NCBI GenBank assembly: GCA_035764935.1 | Contig: DASTYK010000099.1 | Coordinates: 1 to 55,991 of the forward strand | Reading direction: 5' to 3' | Length of the DNA: 55,991 nucleotides | Origin: Longimicrobiales bacterium | GTDB lineage: Bacteria > Gemmatimonadota > Gemmatimonadetes > Longimicrobiales > RSA9 | Shown: positions 1 to 9,589 of the stretch, in pieces | Layout of the letters: each line of letters starts with the position of its first letter | Numbering within the stretch: position 1 is the stretch's first letter | Translations under genes and position numbers: made by a program | Notes under the pieces: model-generated | The model's database searches: none | The model's input: the letters and a program-made list of their open reading frames with translations, nothing else | What the model was told of the DNA's origin: nothing

Positions 1-194
1 AAGTTGCCGTCCTGGCGCAAGGGAATTACCGACGCACCAGCGTGACAGACATTGAGTGTCGGCAAGTCGACGCGAGATGATTCCTGGTCGTGGCACTCGA
101 GGGCGGCCTGTTTCCGTGCAAGACCTGATCTCGGCGGGCCTGGAGGCGACGCTGAACGGGAGAAGCTGCGCGTGGCTCGCCGCTGCCCTGCTGA
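1..194. other. Window edge, no confident gene
   Basis: This stretch lies downstream of the minus-strand YcaQ-like gene. Frame 1 on the plus strand reads a short peptide ending at a TGA at 43-45, which could be the tail of a gene cut by the window edge, but it is too short to identify. I see no other convincing coding signal, terminator or RNA gene here. Confidence 0.3.
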
Positions 195-1424
195 TCAGGT
201 CTTTGCGAGCGCGCTGCGCAGCGAGCGCGCGAACCCGGCGGGCGCGGTACGGCTCACGACCACGTCGGGCGTCTCGTGCCAGTCGGCGAACGCCCGGAGC
301 GACGTCGCAAGGGCGGCAGCCAGCTCGTCGCTCGCATCGACGCCATCTTCCAGGTACAGGCTGCGGATCTCCATGCGGCCGTCCGCGCGATGCGCCTTGG
401 GATCCAGTCGGCCGACGAGCCTGCCCCGGTGGAGGATCGGCAGCGTGAAGTAGCCGTAGACACGCTTCGGTGCGGGCGTGTAACACTCGAGCCGGTAATC
501 GAAGCCGAAGGTCGTGAGCGCACGACGGCGATCCCAGACGAGCGGGTCGAACGGGGAAAGCAGCGTCGTGTGGCGGGGCCGGATGCGTCCACCGGCAGCA
601 CGCTCGATGAGCTCGGCGCTATCGGCGTGCGTGTACGCGGGTTCCTTCCAGCCGGCGACGTCGATGCGCAGCAGCTTCCCTTCCCGCGCGAGTGCCTCGA
701 CGCGCATGGCCGTTTCACCGGGCCGTGTCCGGTAGTAGTCAGCGATCCATCGTGCCGTCGCGACGCCGAGCGCCTGCACCGCCTGCAGCACGAGCGTGCG
801 CTCCGCGGTCTCATGATCCGGCAGCATGGTGTCGTCCCAGTCGGGCAGCACGCGTTCGCGCAGATCGTAGACGCGCTGGAAGTTGTCGCGTCGCCTGACC
901 ATCAGGTGGCCGGCGGTGAGCATCACCTCGAGCGCACGCTTCTCCGGCTTCCATCCCCACCATGCTCCGCTGCCCTGGTCGATGCGCTCGAAGTCCGCGG
1001 AGCGCACCGGCCCATGCTCGCGGATCACGTCCAGCACGTGCGCGATGGTGTCGCGATTCTTCTCGACCCAGTCGTGCCGGTACTTCCAGCCCTTGCCATC
1101 CAGGTCGAGCATGCGGTGGCGCAGCAGCGGATAGTCCTCGATGGGCAGAAAGCTCGCCTCGTGCGCCCAGTACTCGAACAGGTTGCCCTTCGCGAGGTGC
1201 GCATCGAGCCAGCCCTGCCGGTAATCGCCCAGTCGGCTCCAGAGGACGAGGTACGGGCTGCGCGCGACGACGTGGATCGTGTCGATCTGGAGCACGTGCA
1301 TCGCGCGTATGGCGGCGAGCACGTCCTTCATGCGGGCGCGGCGCCGCGGCGGTTTGGCGAGCCCGAGCGCTTCCAGCTGCGCGTGGCGCGCGGCGGTCGG
1401 GGTGATGCGGAGCGGCGCGCTCAC
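195..1424 (-). CDS. YcaQ/AlkX-type winged-helix DNA glycosylase family protein
   Basis: About 409 residues, matching the HTH_42/YcaQ family, whose studied members (E. coli YcaQ/AlkX, Streptomyces AlkZ) are DNA glycosylases that unhook crosslinks and bulky alkyl lesions. The family's catalytic QxD motif is visible as LQIDT (Q46, D48), followed by the conserved ARSPYLVLWSRLG and WAHEASFLP segments. Near the C-terminus are the conserved LLSPFDPLVWDR and GRLDPKAHR stretches. The open frame runs on to 1619, but that extension overlaps the VOC gene and is arginine-rich. I chose GTG at 1424 because the protein then begins about where relatives begin and QxD falls at the expected depth. It is last in the minus-strand run after dnaE2 and the VOC gene, so a DNA-repair neighbourhood is plausible. 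Start moderately certain, family well supported. Confidence 0.85.
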   Translation of the reverse strand: MSAPLRITPTAARHAQLEALGLAKPPRRRARMKDVLAAIRAMHVLQIDTIHVVARSPYLVLWSRLGDYRQGWLDAHLAKGNLFEYWAHEASFLPIEDYPLLRHRMLDLDGKGWKYRHDWVEKNRDTIAHVLDVIREHGPVRSADFERIDQGSGAWWGWKPEKRALEVMLTAGHLMVRRRDNFQRVYDLRERVLPDWDDTMLPDHETAERTLVLQAVQALGVATARWIADYYRTRPGETAMRVEALAREGKLLRIDVAGWKEPAYTHADSAELIERAAGGRIRPRHTTLLSPFDPLVWDRRRALTTFGFDYRLECYTPAPKRVYGYFTLPILHRGRLVGRLDPKAHRADGRMEIRSLYLEDGVDASDELAAALATSLRAFADWHETPDVVVSRTAPAGFARSLRSALAKT

Positions 1425-1491
1425 GCTCGCCCCGAGGATCGCTCGCCTCCGCCGCGCGCGACCGGCGATCCGGTATGATCTGCGTGAACGC

Positions 1492-1905
1492 TCATGTGGC
1501 CGGCAGTGTCGGATCGATCTCCTGCTGCGTCGCGACCCACCATGTGTGGCCGGTGGGGTCACGGAACCCGCCGCGCTTGTCGACGTCCCCGCGCCGAACC
1601 GGCTCCTGGACGGGCTCACCGCCCGCCGCGAGTCCGCGCGCGTACACGGCGTCCACGTCCTGGACGTAAACGTGGATGTTCGCAGGCGACGAGGGCCATT
1701 CCGGCACGGCGTCGGACATCATCACGACCGTGTCGTCGATGCGCACTTCGGCGTGCATGACGCGGCCGTCCGCATCGAAGCGACGCAGCTCCTGCGCACC
1801 GAACACCTCCTTCAGGAAGTCGATCAGCTTCTGCGCCCCGTTCACGCCCAGGTACGGTGACACGGAGTTGAAGCCCTGCGGTTTCCAGTCCACTGCGTCT
1901 GCCAT
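1492..1905 (-). CDS. VOC (glyoxalase/bleomycin-resistance) family protein
   Basis: A 137-residue protein with one vicinal-oxygen-chelate fold unit of the PhnB/glyoxalase-like type. It shows an N-terminal beta strand (SVSPYLGVNG), the helix AQKLIDFLKEVFGA, a central MHAEVRIDDTVVMMSD strand pair and a C-terminal FRDPTGHTWWVAT segment, where family members carry metal or substrate ligands. VOC proteins include glyoxalases, dioxygenases and drug-binding resistance proteins, and nothing here fixes the substrate. The ATG at 1905 follows a GGGAGG-like ribosome site. It lies 24 bases after the dnaE2 stop and 67 bases before the YcaQ-like start, so it may share a transcript with them. Confidence 0.85.
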   Translation of the reverse strand: MADAVDWKPQGFNSVSPYLGVNGAQKLIDFLKEVFGAQELRRFDADGRVMHAEVRIDDTVVMMSDAVPEWPSSPANIHVYVQDVDAVYARGLAAGGEPVQEPVRRGDVDKRGGFRDPTGHTWWVATQQEIDPTLPAT

Positions 1906-1929
1906 CCCGTCCTCCCCTGGTTCACTGGT

Positions 1930-4900
1930 TCAATGGAAATCCCGCGACCGGTAATTCACCTTCTCCACCTGCGGCCGGTAGTTCACCGTCTCACGCTGCG
2001 GCCTGTGCACACGCAGCTCGCGGAACCGCCGCCCGACGATGCTGACTGCACGATCCTCGCGCTCGAGCCGCCCCTCGATCAGCAGGAACGGCGCGTGGCG
2101 GACGACTTCCCGGTTCGCTGCATACAGATCACGTGAGACGATTACGTTCAGAAAACCGAACTCATCCTCGAGCAGCACGAATACCGTGCCCTTGGCAGTG
2201 GACGGATGCTGGCGTGCGACGACCAGCCCGCCGACACACACCCGCCCGCCGTCCGGCACCCCGTCCAGCTCCGCACTGGAGCACACGCCCGCCTCGTGCA
2301 GCCGCGCGCGCAGGTGCTGCATCGGGTGGCCGTTCGTGCTGATGCCGGTCGCGAGATAATCGAGGAAGATCATCTCCGCGCCTTCCAGCTCGCGCGGCTC
2401 GAAAGGCAGCACGCGCGCGGGCGCCAGCGGCAGCAGGTCGCCTGCCACCCGCAGCGCCTCCCACGCCGCACGCCGACGGCCGGGCTCGAACGCCTCGAAC
2501 GCGCCGGCGCGCGCCAGGTGCAGCGCGTCCGCCCGGGAAAGTGAGGCACGCCGCACGACGTCCGCAATCGATTCGAACGGGCCGTCCTGGTGGGCTCGCT
2601 GGAGGGCGTTTCTGGTTTTTTCGCCCAGGCCACGGATATGGCGCCAGCCTATGCGCAGGGCTGGCTGTTTTTCTACCACGGAGAGCACGGAGGACACAGA
2701 GTCGCTTTCGGTATCGTTCTGCGACTCCGCACGTTCATTAACGGCATTTACCGCATCGCTCTGCGACTCCGCACGTTCATTAACGGCATTCACCGCTGAG
2801 AGCGCAGAGGACGCTGAGGATTGTCGCTGAGAAGCTTCTGCAGTGCTGATTGAGTCGTCTGCCGCTGAGCTCCGGCCACCATTCAGAACAGGATTTGTAG
2901 CTGCTTCATCCTCTGCCGCAGGTCCGCGGCCATTGTATAGAACATTGTTTGTGGTTGCTTCGTCGCCGAAGTCGTGCGGCCGGCGAGAAACATCACTGTT
3001 CGTATCTGTTGAGTCTCTGTGAGCACTGTGTTCTCTGTGGTTGAAAGCTGTTCCGCTCTCCGCGTGCAGTTCTCCGCGCTCTCTGCGCTCTCCGCGGTGA
3101 AACTGCTGTTCTCCGGAAGCAGTCTGCCCATCAGACTCCAGCTCGATCGTGCAATCCCACTCGCCGTGCGCGAGGCACGGTGGCCGTACGATGACACCGT
3201 GGCGCATGGCGTCGTGGACGAGCGTGGCCGGCGGGTAGAAGCCCATGGGCCAGGCGTTCAGCATGCCGAGGTAGAACTCCGTTGGAAAGTTGGCCTTGAG
3301 CCAGGCCGTCGCATACGCGATCAGCGCGAAGCTCCACGCGTGCGACTCGGGGAAACCGTAGTTCGCGAAGGAGACCAGGTCGTGCGTGATCTGCTCGGCG
3401 ACCTGCTCATCGATGTCGCGCGCGACGATCGCACGCTTCAGCTTTTCCAGCGCGGCCTGCAGCTTCGGGAGCTTGCGGTGGTGACCCATCGTCCGGCGCA
3501 GCTCGTCCGCTTCGCTGGCGCTGTAGCCGCCGAGCGCCATGGAGATGGCCATGGCCTGCTCCTGGAAGATCGGCACGCCGTAGGTGCGGCGCAGGATTGG
3601 CTCCAGCAGCGGGTGCGCGTAGCTGACGTCCTCCCTGCCGCGGCGTCGCTCCGTGTACGGATGGACGAAACGCGCCTGGATCGGGCCGGGGCGGATGAGC
3701 GCGACCTGCACGACGATGTCGTAGAGTCGCTCGGGTTTCGTGTGCAGGATCGACTGGATCTGTGCGCGGCTCTCGATCTGGAACGTGCCGACCGTGTCAC
3801 CGGCACTGATCATCTCGTACGTCTTTCTGTCGTCGACCGGCAGCCGGTACATCTCCATCTTCTCGCCCGTGCGCTTCTCGATCGCGTCGAAGGCGAGGTG
3901 GACGGCGGAAAGGCCGCCGAGCCCGAGGAAGTCGAACTTGGGAACGCCGGCGGCGTCGAGGTCGTCCTTGTCGAACTGCAGGATCGTCCGACCCATCGAC
4001 GTGTGCTCGATCGGCAGGTACGCGCCGAGTGGATCGGACGAGAGGACGAAGCCGCCGGGATGCGTCGAGCGCATGCGGGGGACGTCGTCGAGGGATTGCA
4101 GTGACGAGAGCAATGCGCGGCCGCGCGGATCGTCCAGCTCGAGGCCGTACTCCTTTGCCATGCCGCCCTTCAGCTCCTCCGCGAGCTGCGACGGCTCCCA
4201 GTGGTGCGAGCGCTTCGACAGCGTGAACGCGAGGTCGGCCGGATAGCCGAGCGCGCGCATCATGTCCTGCAGCGCGGTCGGTGCATGGTAGAGCTGCGTG
4301 ACCGCCGTGATCGCCGAGTGCGCGCGGCGGTAGCGGTCGTACATGTAATCGAGCACCTCCTCGCGACGGTGCATCTCGAAATCGACGTCGATGTCCGGTG
4401 CTTCCGTGCCGCCGTCCGTGCGCACTTCCGAGAGGAAGCGCTCGAAGAGCAGACCGTGTCGCACCGGATCGACCGCCGTGATGCCGAGGCAGTACGCGAC
4501 CGCGCTGTTCGCGGCGCTGCCGCGCCCCTGGCAGAGGATGCCGCGCGAGCGCGCGAAACGCACTGCGTCCCACATCACGAGGAAGAAGCCCGCAAAGCCG
4601 AGACTGCGGATCACCCGTAACTCGTGCTCGAGCTGCGCGCGCTGCCGCTCGTCCGGCTCGCCCCACCGCTCGCGTGCACCCGCCCACGCACACTGCGCGA
4701 GGAACGAGTCGTCGTCGTGGCCGGCTGGAACGTCGAAATGCGGAAGCGGCGGCCGCAGCCAGCGCAGATCGAACGCGGCACAGTCGGCGGCGATGTCGCA
4801 GGAGAAGCGAAGGCCGGCTTCCCTGCCCTTCCACAGCGACGCCATCTCGCGCGGCGACTTGAGCCGCCACTCGCCGTTCGGCAGCAGCAGCCCCCACGAC

Positions 4901-5733
4901 GCCGCGGTGTTCACGCACACGTCCGCGCGGTTCGCGGTCAGCAGGTCGTGAACCAGACGGCCGCCGTTGTCCAGATAGCGCGGATCGTTCGACACGACCC
5001 ACGGCAGCCGCTGCCGCTCCGCCAGCTCGATCAGTGCATTCGCGAGCGCCGACTCGCGACCCGAGACGTGATGGAGCTGCACCTCGATCGTGAGACGGTC
5101 GGCAAAGACATCGCGCCAGCGCTCGAGCAGGAACATCGCTTCCGACGTACGCTCACTCCCCACGTACGTCGCCACCTCGCCCGATGCGGGACCGGTCATG
5201 CACCACAGGCCGTCCGCGCACTCGGCCACGTCCTCGAAGGTGAGCTCCGGCCGGCCGCGATCGGGCAGCGGCGTCGCATAGCGCTTCACCAGGTCGTGAC
5301 CGCGGCGATCGACTGCCGGGCGCGCACTCGTGTGGTGCAGCACCGGCTGTTCTGGGGAGTGCAGAACGTTGCGCCCGCCATGCGACGTCCCGTCCGCAGC
5401 ACCAGCCGCCTCCTCGCCATCCCGCAGCCGCCACGACTCGACCCGGCCGATGCGCGCGCGCGTGACCAGCCTGGCGAGGTTGCGGTAGCCGCGCTCGTTG
5501 CGCGCAAGGAAAGCCGTCGGATACCCGTCCACCTTCAATTCCGCGCCAACGACCGGCTTGATGCCCTGCGCGTTCGCCTCCAGCGTGAACCGGATGATCC
5601 CGCCCAGGTCCGACGTGTCCGTCAGGCCGAGAGCGCCGTAGCCGAGCTCGGCCGCCCGCGAGACCAGCTGCTCGGGGCTGCTCGTTCCGTCGCCGAAGGA
5701 GTAGGCACTGTGGGCTCGGAGCTCTGCGTACAT
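1930..5733 (-). CDS. dnaE2: Error-prone DNA polymerase III alpha subunit DnaE2 with a large internal insert
   Basis: C-family polymerase for translesion and SOS mutagenesis, normally working with ImuA and ImuB. The protein starts with MYAELRAHSAYSFGDG, a PHP domain with degenerate metal motifs as usual in DnaE2. The polymerase metal site PDIDVDFE lies near residue 445, followed by palm/thumb segments, a helix-hairpin-helix, an OB fold and the typical C-terminus ending RDFH. I chose ATG 5733 because PHP begins there; the open frame to 5898 adds unconserved sequence over a likely operator. At about 1267 residues it is 150-200 longer than usual DnaE2. The excess is mainly an insert at about residues 865-1020 (bases 2671-3140), built from dispersed repeats and richer in A/T than its flanks, with a smaller extra loop near bases 5270-5410. 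The insert stays in frame, so the gene is probably intact. Confidence 0.93.
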   Translation of the reverse strand: MYAELRAHSAYSFGDGTSSPEQLVSRAAELGYGALGLTDTSDLGGIIRFTLEANAQGIKPVVGAELKVDGYPTAFLARNERGYRNLARLVTRARIGRVESWRLRDGEEAAGAADGTSHGGRNVLHSPEQPVLHHTSARPAVDRRGHDLVKRYATPLPDRGRPELTFEDVAECADGLWCMTGPASGEVATYVGSERTSEAMFLLERWRDVFADRLTIEVQLHHVSGRESALANALIELAERQRLPWVVSNDPRYLDNGGRLVHDLLTANRADVCVNTAASWGLLLPNGEWRLKSPREMASLWKGREAGLRFSCDIAADCAAFDLRWLRPPLPHFDVPAGHDDDSFLAQCAWAGARERWGEPDERQRAQLEHELRVIRSLGFAGFFLVMWDAVRFARSRGILCQGRGSAANSAVAYCLGITAVDPVRHGLLFERFLSEVRTDGGTEAPDIDVDFEMHRREEVLDYMYDRYRRAHSAITAVTQLYHAPTALQDMMRALGYPADLAFTLSKRSHHWEPSQLAEELKGGMAKEYGLELDDPRGRALLSSLQSLDDVPRMRSTHPGGFVLSSDPLGAYLPIEHTSMGRTILQFDKDDLDAAGVPKFDFLGLGGLSAVHLAFDAIEKRTGEKMEMYRLPVDDRKTYEMISAGDTVGTFQIESRAQIQSILHTKPERLYDIVVQVALIRPGPIQARFVHPYTERRRGREDVSYAHPLLEPILRRTYGVPIFQEQAMAISMALGGYSASEADELRRTMGHHRKLPKLQAALEKLKRAIVARDIDEQVAEQITHDLVSFANYGFPESHAWSFALIAYATAWLKANFPTEFYLGMLNAWPMGFYPPATLVHDAMRHGVIVRPPCLAHGEWDCTIELESDGQTASGEQQFHRGERRERGELHAESGTAFNHREHSAHRDSTDTNSDVSRRPHDFGDEATTNNVLYNGRGPAAEDEAATNPVLNGGRSSAADDSISTAEASQRQSSASSALSAVNAVNERAESQSDAVNAVNERAESQNDTESDSVSSVLSVVEKQPALRIGWRHIRGLGEKTRNALQRAHQDGPFESIADVVRRASLSRADALHLARAGAFEAFEPGRRRAAWEALRVAGDLLPLAPARVLPFEPRELEGAEMIFLDYLATGISTNGHPMQHLRARLHEAGVCSSAELDGVPDGGRVCVGGLVVARQHPSTAKGTVFVLLEDEFGFLNVIVSRDLYAANREVVRHAPFLLIEGRLEREDRAVSIVGRRFRELRVHRPQRETVNYRPQVEKVNYRSRDFH
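2671..3140. repeat. Repeat-derived insert inside dnaE2
   Basis: This in-frame segment contains several blocks of the accca/gaggac-type dispersed repeat: ACCACGGAGAGCACGGAGG near 2677, CACCGCTGAGAGCGCAGAGG near 2791, and reverse-orientation blocks near 3017-3105 (CTCTGTGAGCAC, CTCCGCGGTGAA). It also holds a direct duplication of about 42 bases at roughly 2719-2800 (the CTGCGACTCCGCACG pair) and a looser duplication at about 2883-2965. Related blocks occur between genes at 15673-15715 and 30261-30668. No DnaE2 motif falls inside it. Confidence 0.75.
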
Positions 5734-5798
5734 CGGGTTCCTGCGGTCGAAGGGCCGGGCGGCCGCCTGGCAGGTGCGGCTCGCTTCGGGAGCATACC

Positions 5799-5813
5799 GA
5801 ACAAATCCCGAAC
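5799..5813 (-). promoter_or_regulatory. SOS-box-like direct repeat upstream of dnaE2
   Basis: Read on the minus strand this is GTTC-GGGATTT-GTTC, an exact GTTC-N7-GTTC direct repeat ending 66 bases before the dnaE2 start. That is the LexA operator form known from Alphaproteobacteria. A near-identical arrangement precedes imuA, the functional partner. LexA binding here is inferred, because no lexA gene is in the window. Confidence 0.55.
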
Positions 5814-5954
5814 CTGCAACGGGCTGCGGCCGGCAAGGGACGAACGTCGTTCTCCTGTCTGCGCTCCGCGCTTGCGCGCGGCGTGCATCGTATACCAACT
5901 TGTCGACAGCTTGCCCGCTGACATTGCCGATACGTCCGCTGCCCAGGACCCATC

Positions 5955-7919
5955 ATGAAAACCGCGATCCCATTCGGCCTGGCGCTCCTCCTGTCCGCCG
6001 GCCCTGCCGCCGCGCAGCAGCCGCGCCTCGAGGTCGGCCAGACTGCAAACGCCACGGTGTCGCCGAGCGACACCGTCCGCTACGCGCTCGACCTGCCGGC
6101 CGGTCATTTCGTTGCCGGACGCGTCGAGCAGACTGGAGCCGATGCCACCGTGACGGTTACGAGCCCGGGCGGTGAGCGTGTGCTGCGTGCCGCACGTGTA
6201 GGTCGCGGCGGCCCGGAGGCGTTCGCGTTCGCTACGGACTCGGCCGGTCGCTACGTGATCGAGGTCGCTCCCGGGGACTCCGCTGCGAGCGGCGCGGTGA
6301 AGGTGCGCCTCACGCGATCCGAGCCGGTCGCGACGACGCCGGAGGGCAAGGTGGACCAGGCGGCGGCGTTCCTGTACGAGGACACGCCGGGCGCCGTCGT
6401 CGGCGTGATCCGGGATGGCGAGCTGGCGTTCGTGAAGGGGTACGGCGCTGCCGACCTCACGTACGGCATGCCGTTCACGCCGGAAACGCCGACCAACATC
6501 GGCTCCACGTCGAAGCAGTTCACCGGCTTCGCGCTGGCGGTGCTCGAGTCGCGCGGCGCGCTGTCGCTGGACGACGACGTGCGCCAGCACATCCCGGAGC
6601 TGCCGGACTTCGGCACGAAGATCACGCTGCGTCATCTCCTGACGCACACGACCGGGTACCGCGAGTTCATCAACACGCTGATCATCGCAGGCCGGCAGGT
6701 GCTGGAGGGCGACTACATCGGTCCCGACGAAGTGATCCGGGTGATCCAGAATCAGCCGGAACTGCAGAACGAGCCCGGCACGGAGTTCAACTACAACAAC
6801 TCGGCGTTCAGCCTGGCGACGATCGTGGTGGAGCGCGTCACCGGCCGTCCGTTCGCGGAGTGGATGCGCGACGAGGTGTTCCTGCCGCTCGGCATGACGA
6901 GCACGCGCGTGCGCGCGAATCCGGGACAGATCATTCCCGGCCGCTCGATCGGCTACATCCCCGGCGAGGGTGGCTTCCGCGAGGTGCGCGACCTGCACGG
7001 TTCGGCTGGCGCGGGCGGCATCTACACGACGCCGGGCGATGTCGCGAAGTGGATGGGCAACTTCCGTACGGCGAAGCTCGGAGGGCCGGAGGTGATCCGG
7101 AAGCTGACGACGTCGTACGTGCTCGAGAGTGGAGACTCGACGAACTACGGCCTGGGCCTGTTCGTCGGCACGGACCGCGGGCTGCGCCGCTGGCAGCACG
7201 GCGGCAACGACATCGCGCACAGCTCCACGTTTGTTTACTACCCGGATCTGAATGCGGGTTACGTCGTGTTCAGCAACTACCAGGGCGTTCCGGGCAGGAT
7301 CGCGTCCGTGGTGGCGGACGCGTTCTTCGGCGAGCACATGACGGAGGCCGAGCGTCCGACGGCAGCATCCAGCGTGGACGTGCCCGTTGCGACGCTGCGT
7401 CGTTACGCCGGCAAGTACGAGATGACGACACTGGGCGGCATGCTCGTCACGGTCGAGCTGGAGGACGGCGAGCTGCGCGTGGAATTGCCCGGCCAGCCGC
7501 CGCTGCCGCTGCAGGCGACGTCCACGACATCGTTCCAGGTCGTGGGTGCACCCGCGCAGATCTCGTTCGAGACGGCGGACGACGGCACCGTGGAAGGGAT
7601 CGTGTTCCACCAGGACGGCGAACATCCGGGCCGGCCCGTCGCCGCGGCCACGCCGCCCGACTTCGCCGCCTATGAAGGTCGCTACTTCAGCGAGGAGCTG
7701 GAGACGTTCTACGACCTGGTCGTGGAGGACGGAAAGCTCGTGATCCGCCACCGGCGCTTCGGTCCGGCACCGCTGACCTGGACGGAGGGGGACAGTTTCT
7801 CGGGCACGATGCCGGTTTCGCAGGTGGTCTTCCAGCGCGATGCGCAGGGCAACATCACCGGCTTCCTGGCAGGCAACGGGAGAGCGCGCGACATCCTGTT
7901 CGAGAAGGTCGGGCAGTAG
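5955..7919 (+). CDS. Secreted serine hydrolase, class C beta-lactamase fold
   Basis: A 654-residue protein with a Sec signal peptide (about residues 1-22, cleavage after AAAQQ). A beta-rich N-terminal domain (about 25-120) is followed by a beta-lactamase/penicillin-binding-protein-like catalytic domain. The SxxK nucleophile motif is STSK (S184, K187), the second motif is YNN (Y280), and the HGG triad is near residue 415. Two repeated C-terminal lobes, each opening with a YAGKYE/YEGRYFS-type segment (near 480 and 570), resemble the DUF3471-type tails of such hydrolases. These enzymes range from esterases to D-amino-acid peptidases, so the substrate is unknown. It is transcribed away from dnaE2 and ends before a hairpin at 8037. 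The ATG is preceded by AGGA. Confidence 0.9.
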   Translation: MKTAIPFGLALLLSAGPAAAQQPRLEVGQTANATVSPSDTVRYALDLPAGHFVAGRVEQTGADATVTVTSPGGERVLRAARVGRGGPEAFAFATDSAGRYVIEVAPGDSAASGAVKVRLTRSEPVATTPEGKVDQAAAFLYEDTPGAVVGVIRDGELAFVKGYGAADLTYGMPFTPETPTNIGSTSKQFTGFALAVLESRGALSLDDDVRQHIPELPDFGTKITLRHLLTHTTGYREFINTLIIAGRQVLEGDYIGPDEVIRVIQNQPELQNEPGTEFNYNNSAFSLATIVVERVTGRPFAEWMRDEVFLPLGMTSTRVRANPGQIIPGRSIGYIPGEGGFREVRDLHGSAGAGGIYTTPGDVAKWMGNFRTAKLGGPEVIRKLTTSYVLESGDSTNYGLGLFVGTDRGLRRWQHGGNDIAHSSTFVYYPDLNAGYVVFSNYQGVPGRIASVVADAFFGEHMTEAERPTAASSVDVPVATLRRYAGKYEMTTLGGMLVTVELEDGELRVELPGQPPLPLQATSTTSFQVVGAPAQISFETADDGTVEGIVFHQDGEHPGRPVAAATPPDFAAYEGRYFSEELETFYDLVVEDGKLVIRHRRFGPAPLTWTEGDSFSGTMPVSQVVFQRDAQGNITGFLAGNGRARDILFEKVGQ

Positions 7920-8036
7920 CGAGGAAACGAACAGGCGGCGCGCCCGCACGCGGATACGCGCGGGAGTCGATTCCAACGCCGAACGTCAGCGGCTCCTTGC
8001 GCTGCGCGGACCTTTCCCATCAAATGAGATGAGACT

Positions 8037-8076
8037 GCGGCCGGTCGCACTCCACGTGCACCGGCCGCTCGTTTTT
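8037..8076 (+). terminator. Rho-independent terminator
   Basis: Perfect 9-bp stem GCGGCCGGT/ACCGGCCGC with a 14-base loop, then a T-run (TTTTT at 8072-8076). It lies after the serine hydrolase and just before the ribosome site of the aldehyde dehydrogenase, so it separates the two transcripts. Confidence 0.75.
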
Positions 8077-8096
8077 CGAACAGTGAGGCAGTGACG

Positions 8097-9500
8097 ATGG
8101 CAACGGCCACGATCAACCCCGCCACGGGTGAAACCCTCGAGACCTTCGACGAGCTGAGCGACGCCGGCGTCGAGCGCGTACTCGAGCGCGCATGGCGGAC
8201 GTTCCTGTCCTACCGCGAAACCAGCTTCGCCGACCGTGCGACGTGGATGCACGCCGCCGCGGACATCCTCGAGCGCGAGAAGGAACAGTGGGGCGAGCTG
8301 ATCACGACGGAGATGGGCAAGCTGCGCTCGGCCGCGATCGGCGAGGTCGAGAAGTGCGCGTGGGTGTGCCGGTTCTATGCGGACAACGCGGAGCGTTTTC
8401 TCGCGGACCGCATCGTCGAGACGGACGCGGAAGCCAGCTATGTTAAGTATCAGCCCCTCGGCCCCGTGCTCGCGGTCATGCCCTGGAACTTCCCGTTCTG
8501 GCAGGTCTTCCGCTTCGCCGCGCCGGGGCTGATGGCCGGCAACGTCGGGCTGCTCAAGCACGCGTCCAATGTGCCGCGCTGTGCGCGCGCGATCCAGGAG
8601 ATCTTCGAGCGCGCCGGCTTCCCGGAAGGCGCGTTCCAGAGCCTGGTCATCGGCTCGAGCCGTGTTGCCGCGGTCATCGATGACGATCGCGTGCGTGCGG
8701 TCACGCTCACCGGCAGTGAAGGCGCCGGCAGCAGCGTGGCGGAGCGCGCGGGCAAGCGGCTCAAGAAGGCCGTGCTGGAGCTGGGCGGCAGTGACCCGTT
8801 CATCGTCATGCCGAGCGCCGACCTGGAGCGCGCCGTCGCGACTGCGGTCAAGGCGCGAACGGTGAACAACGGCCAGTCCTGCATCGCGGCGAAGCGATTC
8901 ATCGTCCACCGTGACATCGCCGACGAGTTCACCCAGCAATTCGTCCGCGCGATGGAATCGCTGCGCGTCGGGGATCCGATGGATGCGGACACGGAGATCG
9001 GCCCGCTTGCAACGCCAGCCATCCGCGACGAGCTGCACGAGCAGGTGCAGCAGACCGTGCGTGCCGGCGCACGCGTGCTGACTGGTGGCGAACCGCTGGA
9101 CGGCAACGGCAACTACTATCCGCCGACCGTGCTGGTCGACGTTCCCGAGAACTCACAAGCCTGGCGCGACGAGCTGTTCGGGCCGGTTGCATCGGTGTTC
9201 GTCGTGCGCGACGTCGACGACGCGCTGCGCGTCGCGAACGCGACCAGGTTCGGGCTCGGCAGTGCGGCGTGGACGCAGGATCCCGACGAGCAGCTGCGCT
9301 TCATCGAAGGCATCGAGGCGGGCGCCGTGTTCATCAACGGCATGGTCGCATCCGATCCGCGCCTGCCGTTCGGCGGTGTGAAGGCGTCGGGCTTCGGGCG
9401 CGAGCTGGGCGAGCACGGGATCCACGAGTTCGTGAACATCAAGACCGTGGTCGTGAATCCTGCGCAGCAGTCGAAGGGGAAGACGGCCGCGCCGGAGTAG
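8097..9500 (+). CDS. NAD(P)-dependent aldehyde dehydrogenase, succinate-semialdehyde type
   Basis: A 467-residue aldehyde dehydrogenase superfamily enzyme oxidising an aldehyde to the acid. The catalytic cysteine is in NNGQSCIAAKR (C262), the general base is in LELGGSDPF (E228), and the nucleotide-binding motif is TGSEGAGSSVAE. The PWNFPFWQ segment and the C-terminal PFGGVKASGFGRELG are typical. Overall it looks most like the succinate-semialdehyde dehydrogenase branch (GabD/Sad), but substrate is not proven. A GTG at 8091 is in frame, but GAGG at 8085-8088 is ideally placed for the ATG at 8097. It converges on imuB and sits between dnaE2 and imuAB. Confidence 0.92.
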   Translation: MATATINPATGETLETFDELSDAGVERVLERAWRTFLSYRETSFADRATWMHAAADILEREKEQWGELITTEMGKLRSAAIGEVEKCAWVCRFYADNAERFLADRIVETDAEASYVKYQPLGPVLAVMPWNFPFWQVFRFAAPGLMAGNVGLLKHASNVPRCARAIQEIFERAGFPEGAFQSLVIGSSRVAAVIDDDRVRAVTLTGSEGAGSSVAERAGKRLKKAVLELGGSDPFIVMPSADLERAVATAVKARTVNNGQSCIAAKRFIVHRDIADEFTQQFVRAMESLRVGDPMDADTEIGPLATPAIRDELHEQVQQTVRAGARVLTGGEPLDGNGNYYPPTVLVDVPENSQAWRDELFGPVASVFVVRDVDDALRVANATRFGLGSAAWTQDPDEQLRFIEGIEAGAVFINGMVASDPRLPFGGVKASGFGRELGEHGIHEFVNIKTVVVNPAQQSKGKTAAPE

Positions 9501-9589
9501 GGGCGGACGCCGGCCCAGGAATCCCGGGACGATCTGTTCGCCGGGCGCCTCTTCGATCGCGTCGGCCGTCCGGCAGAGTTCGTTGATGG

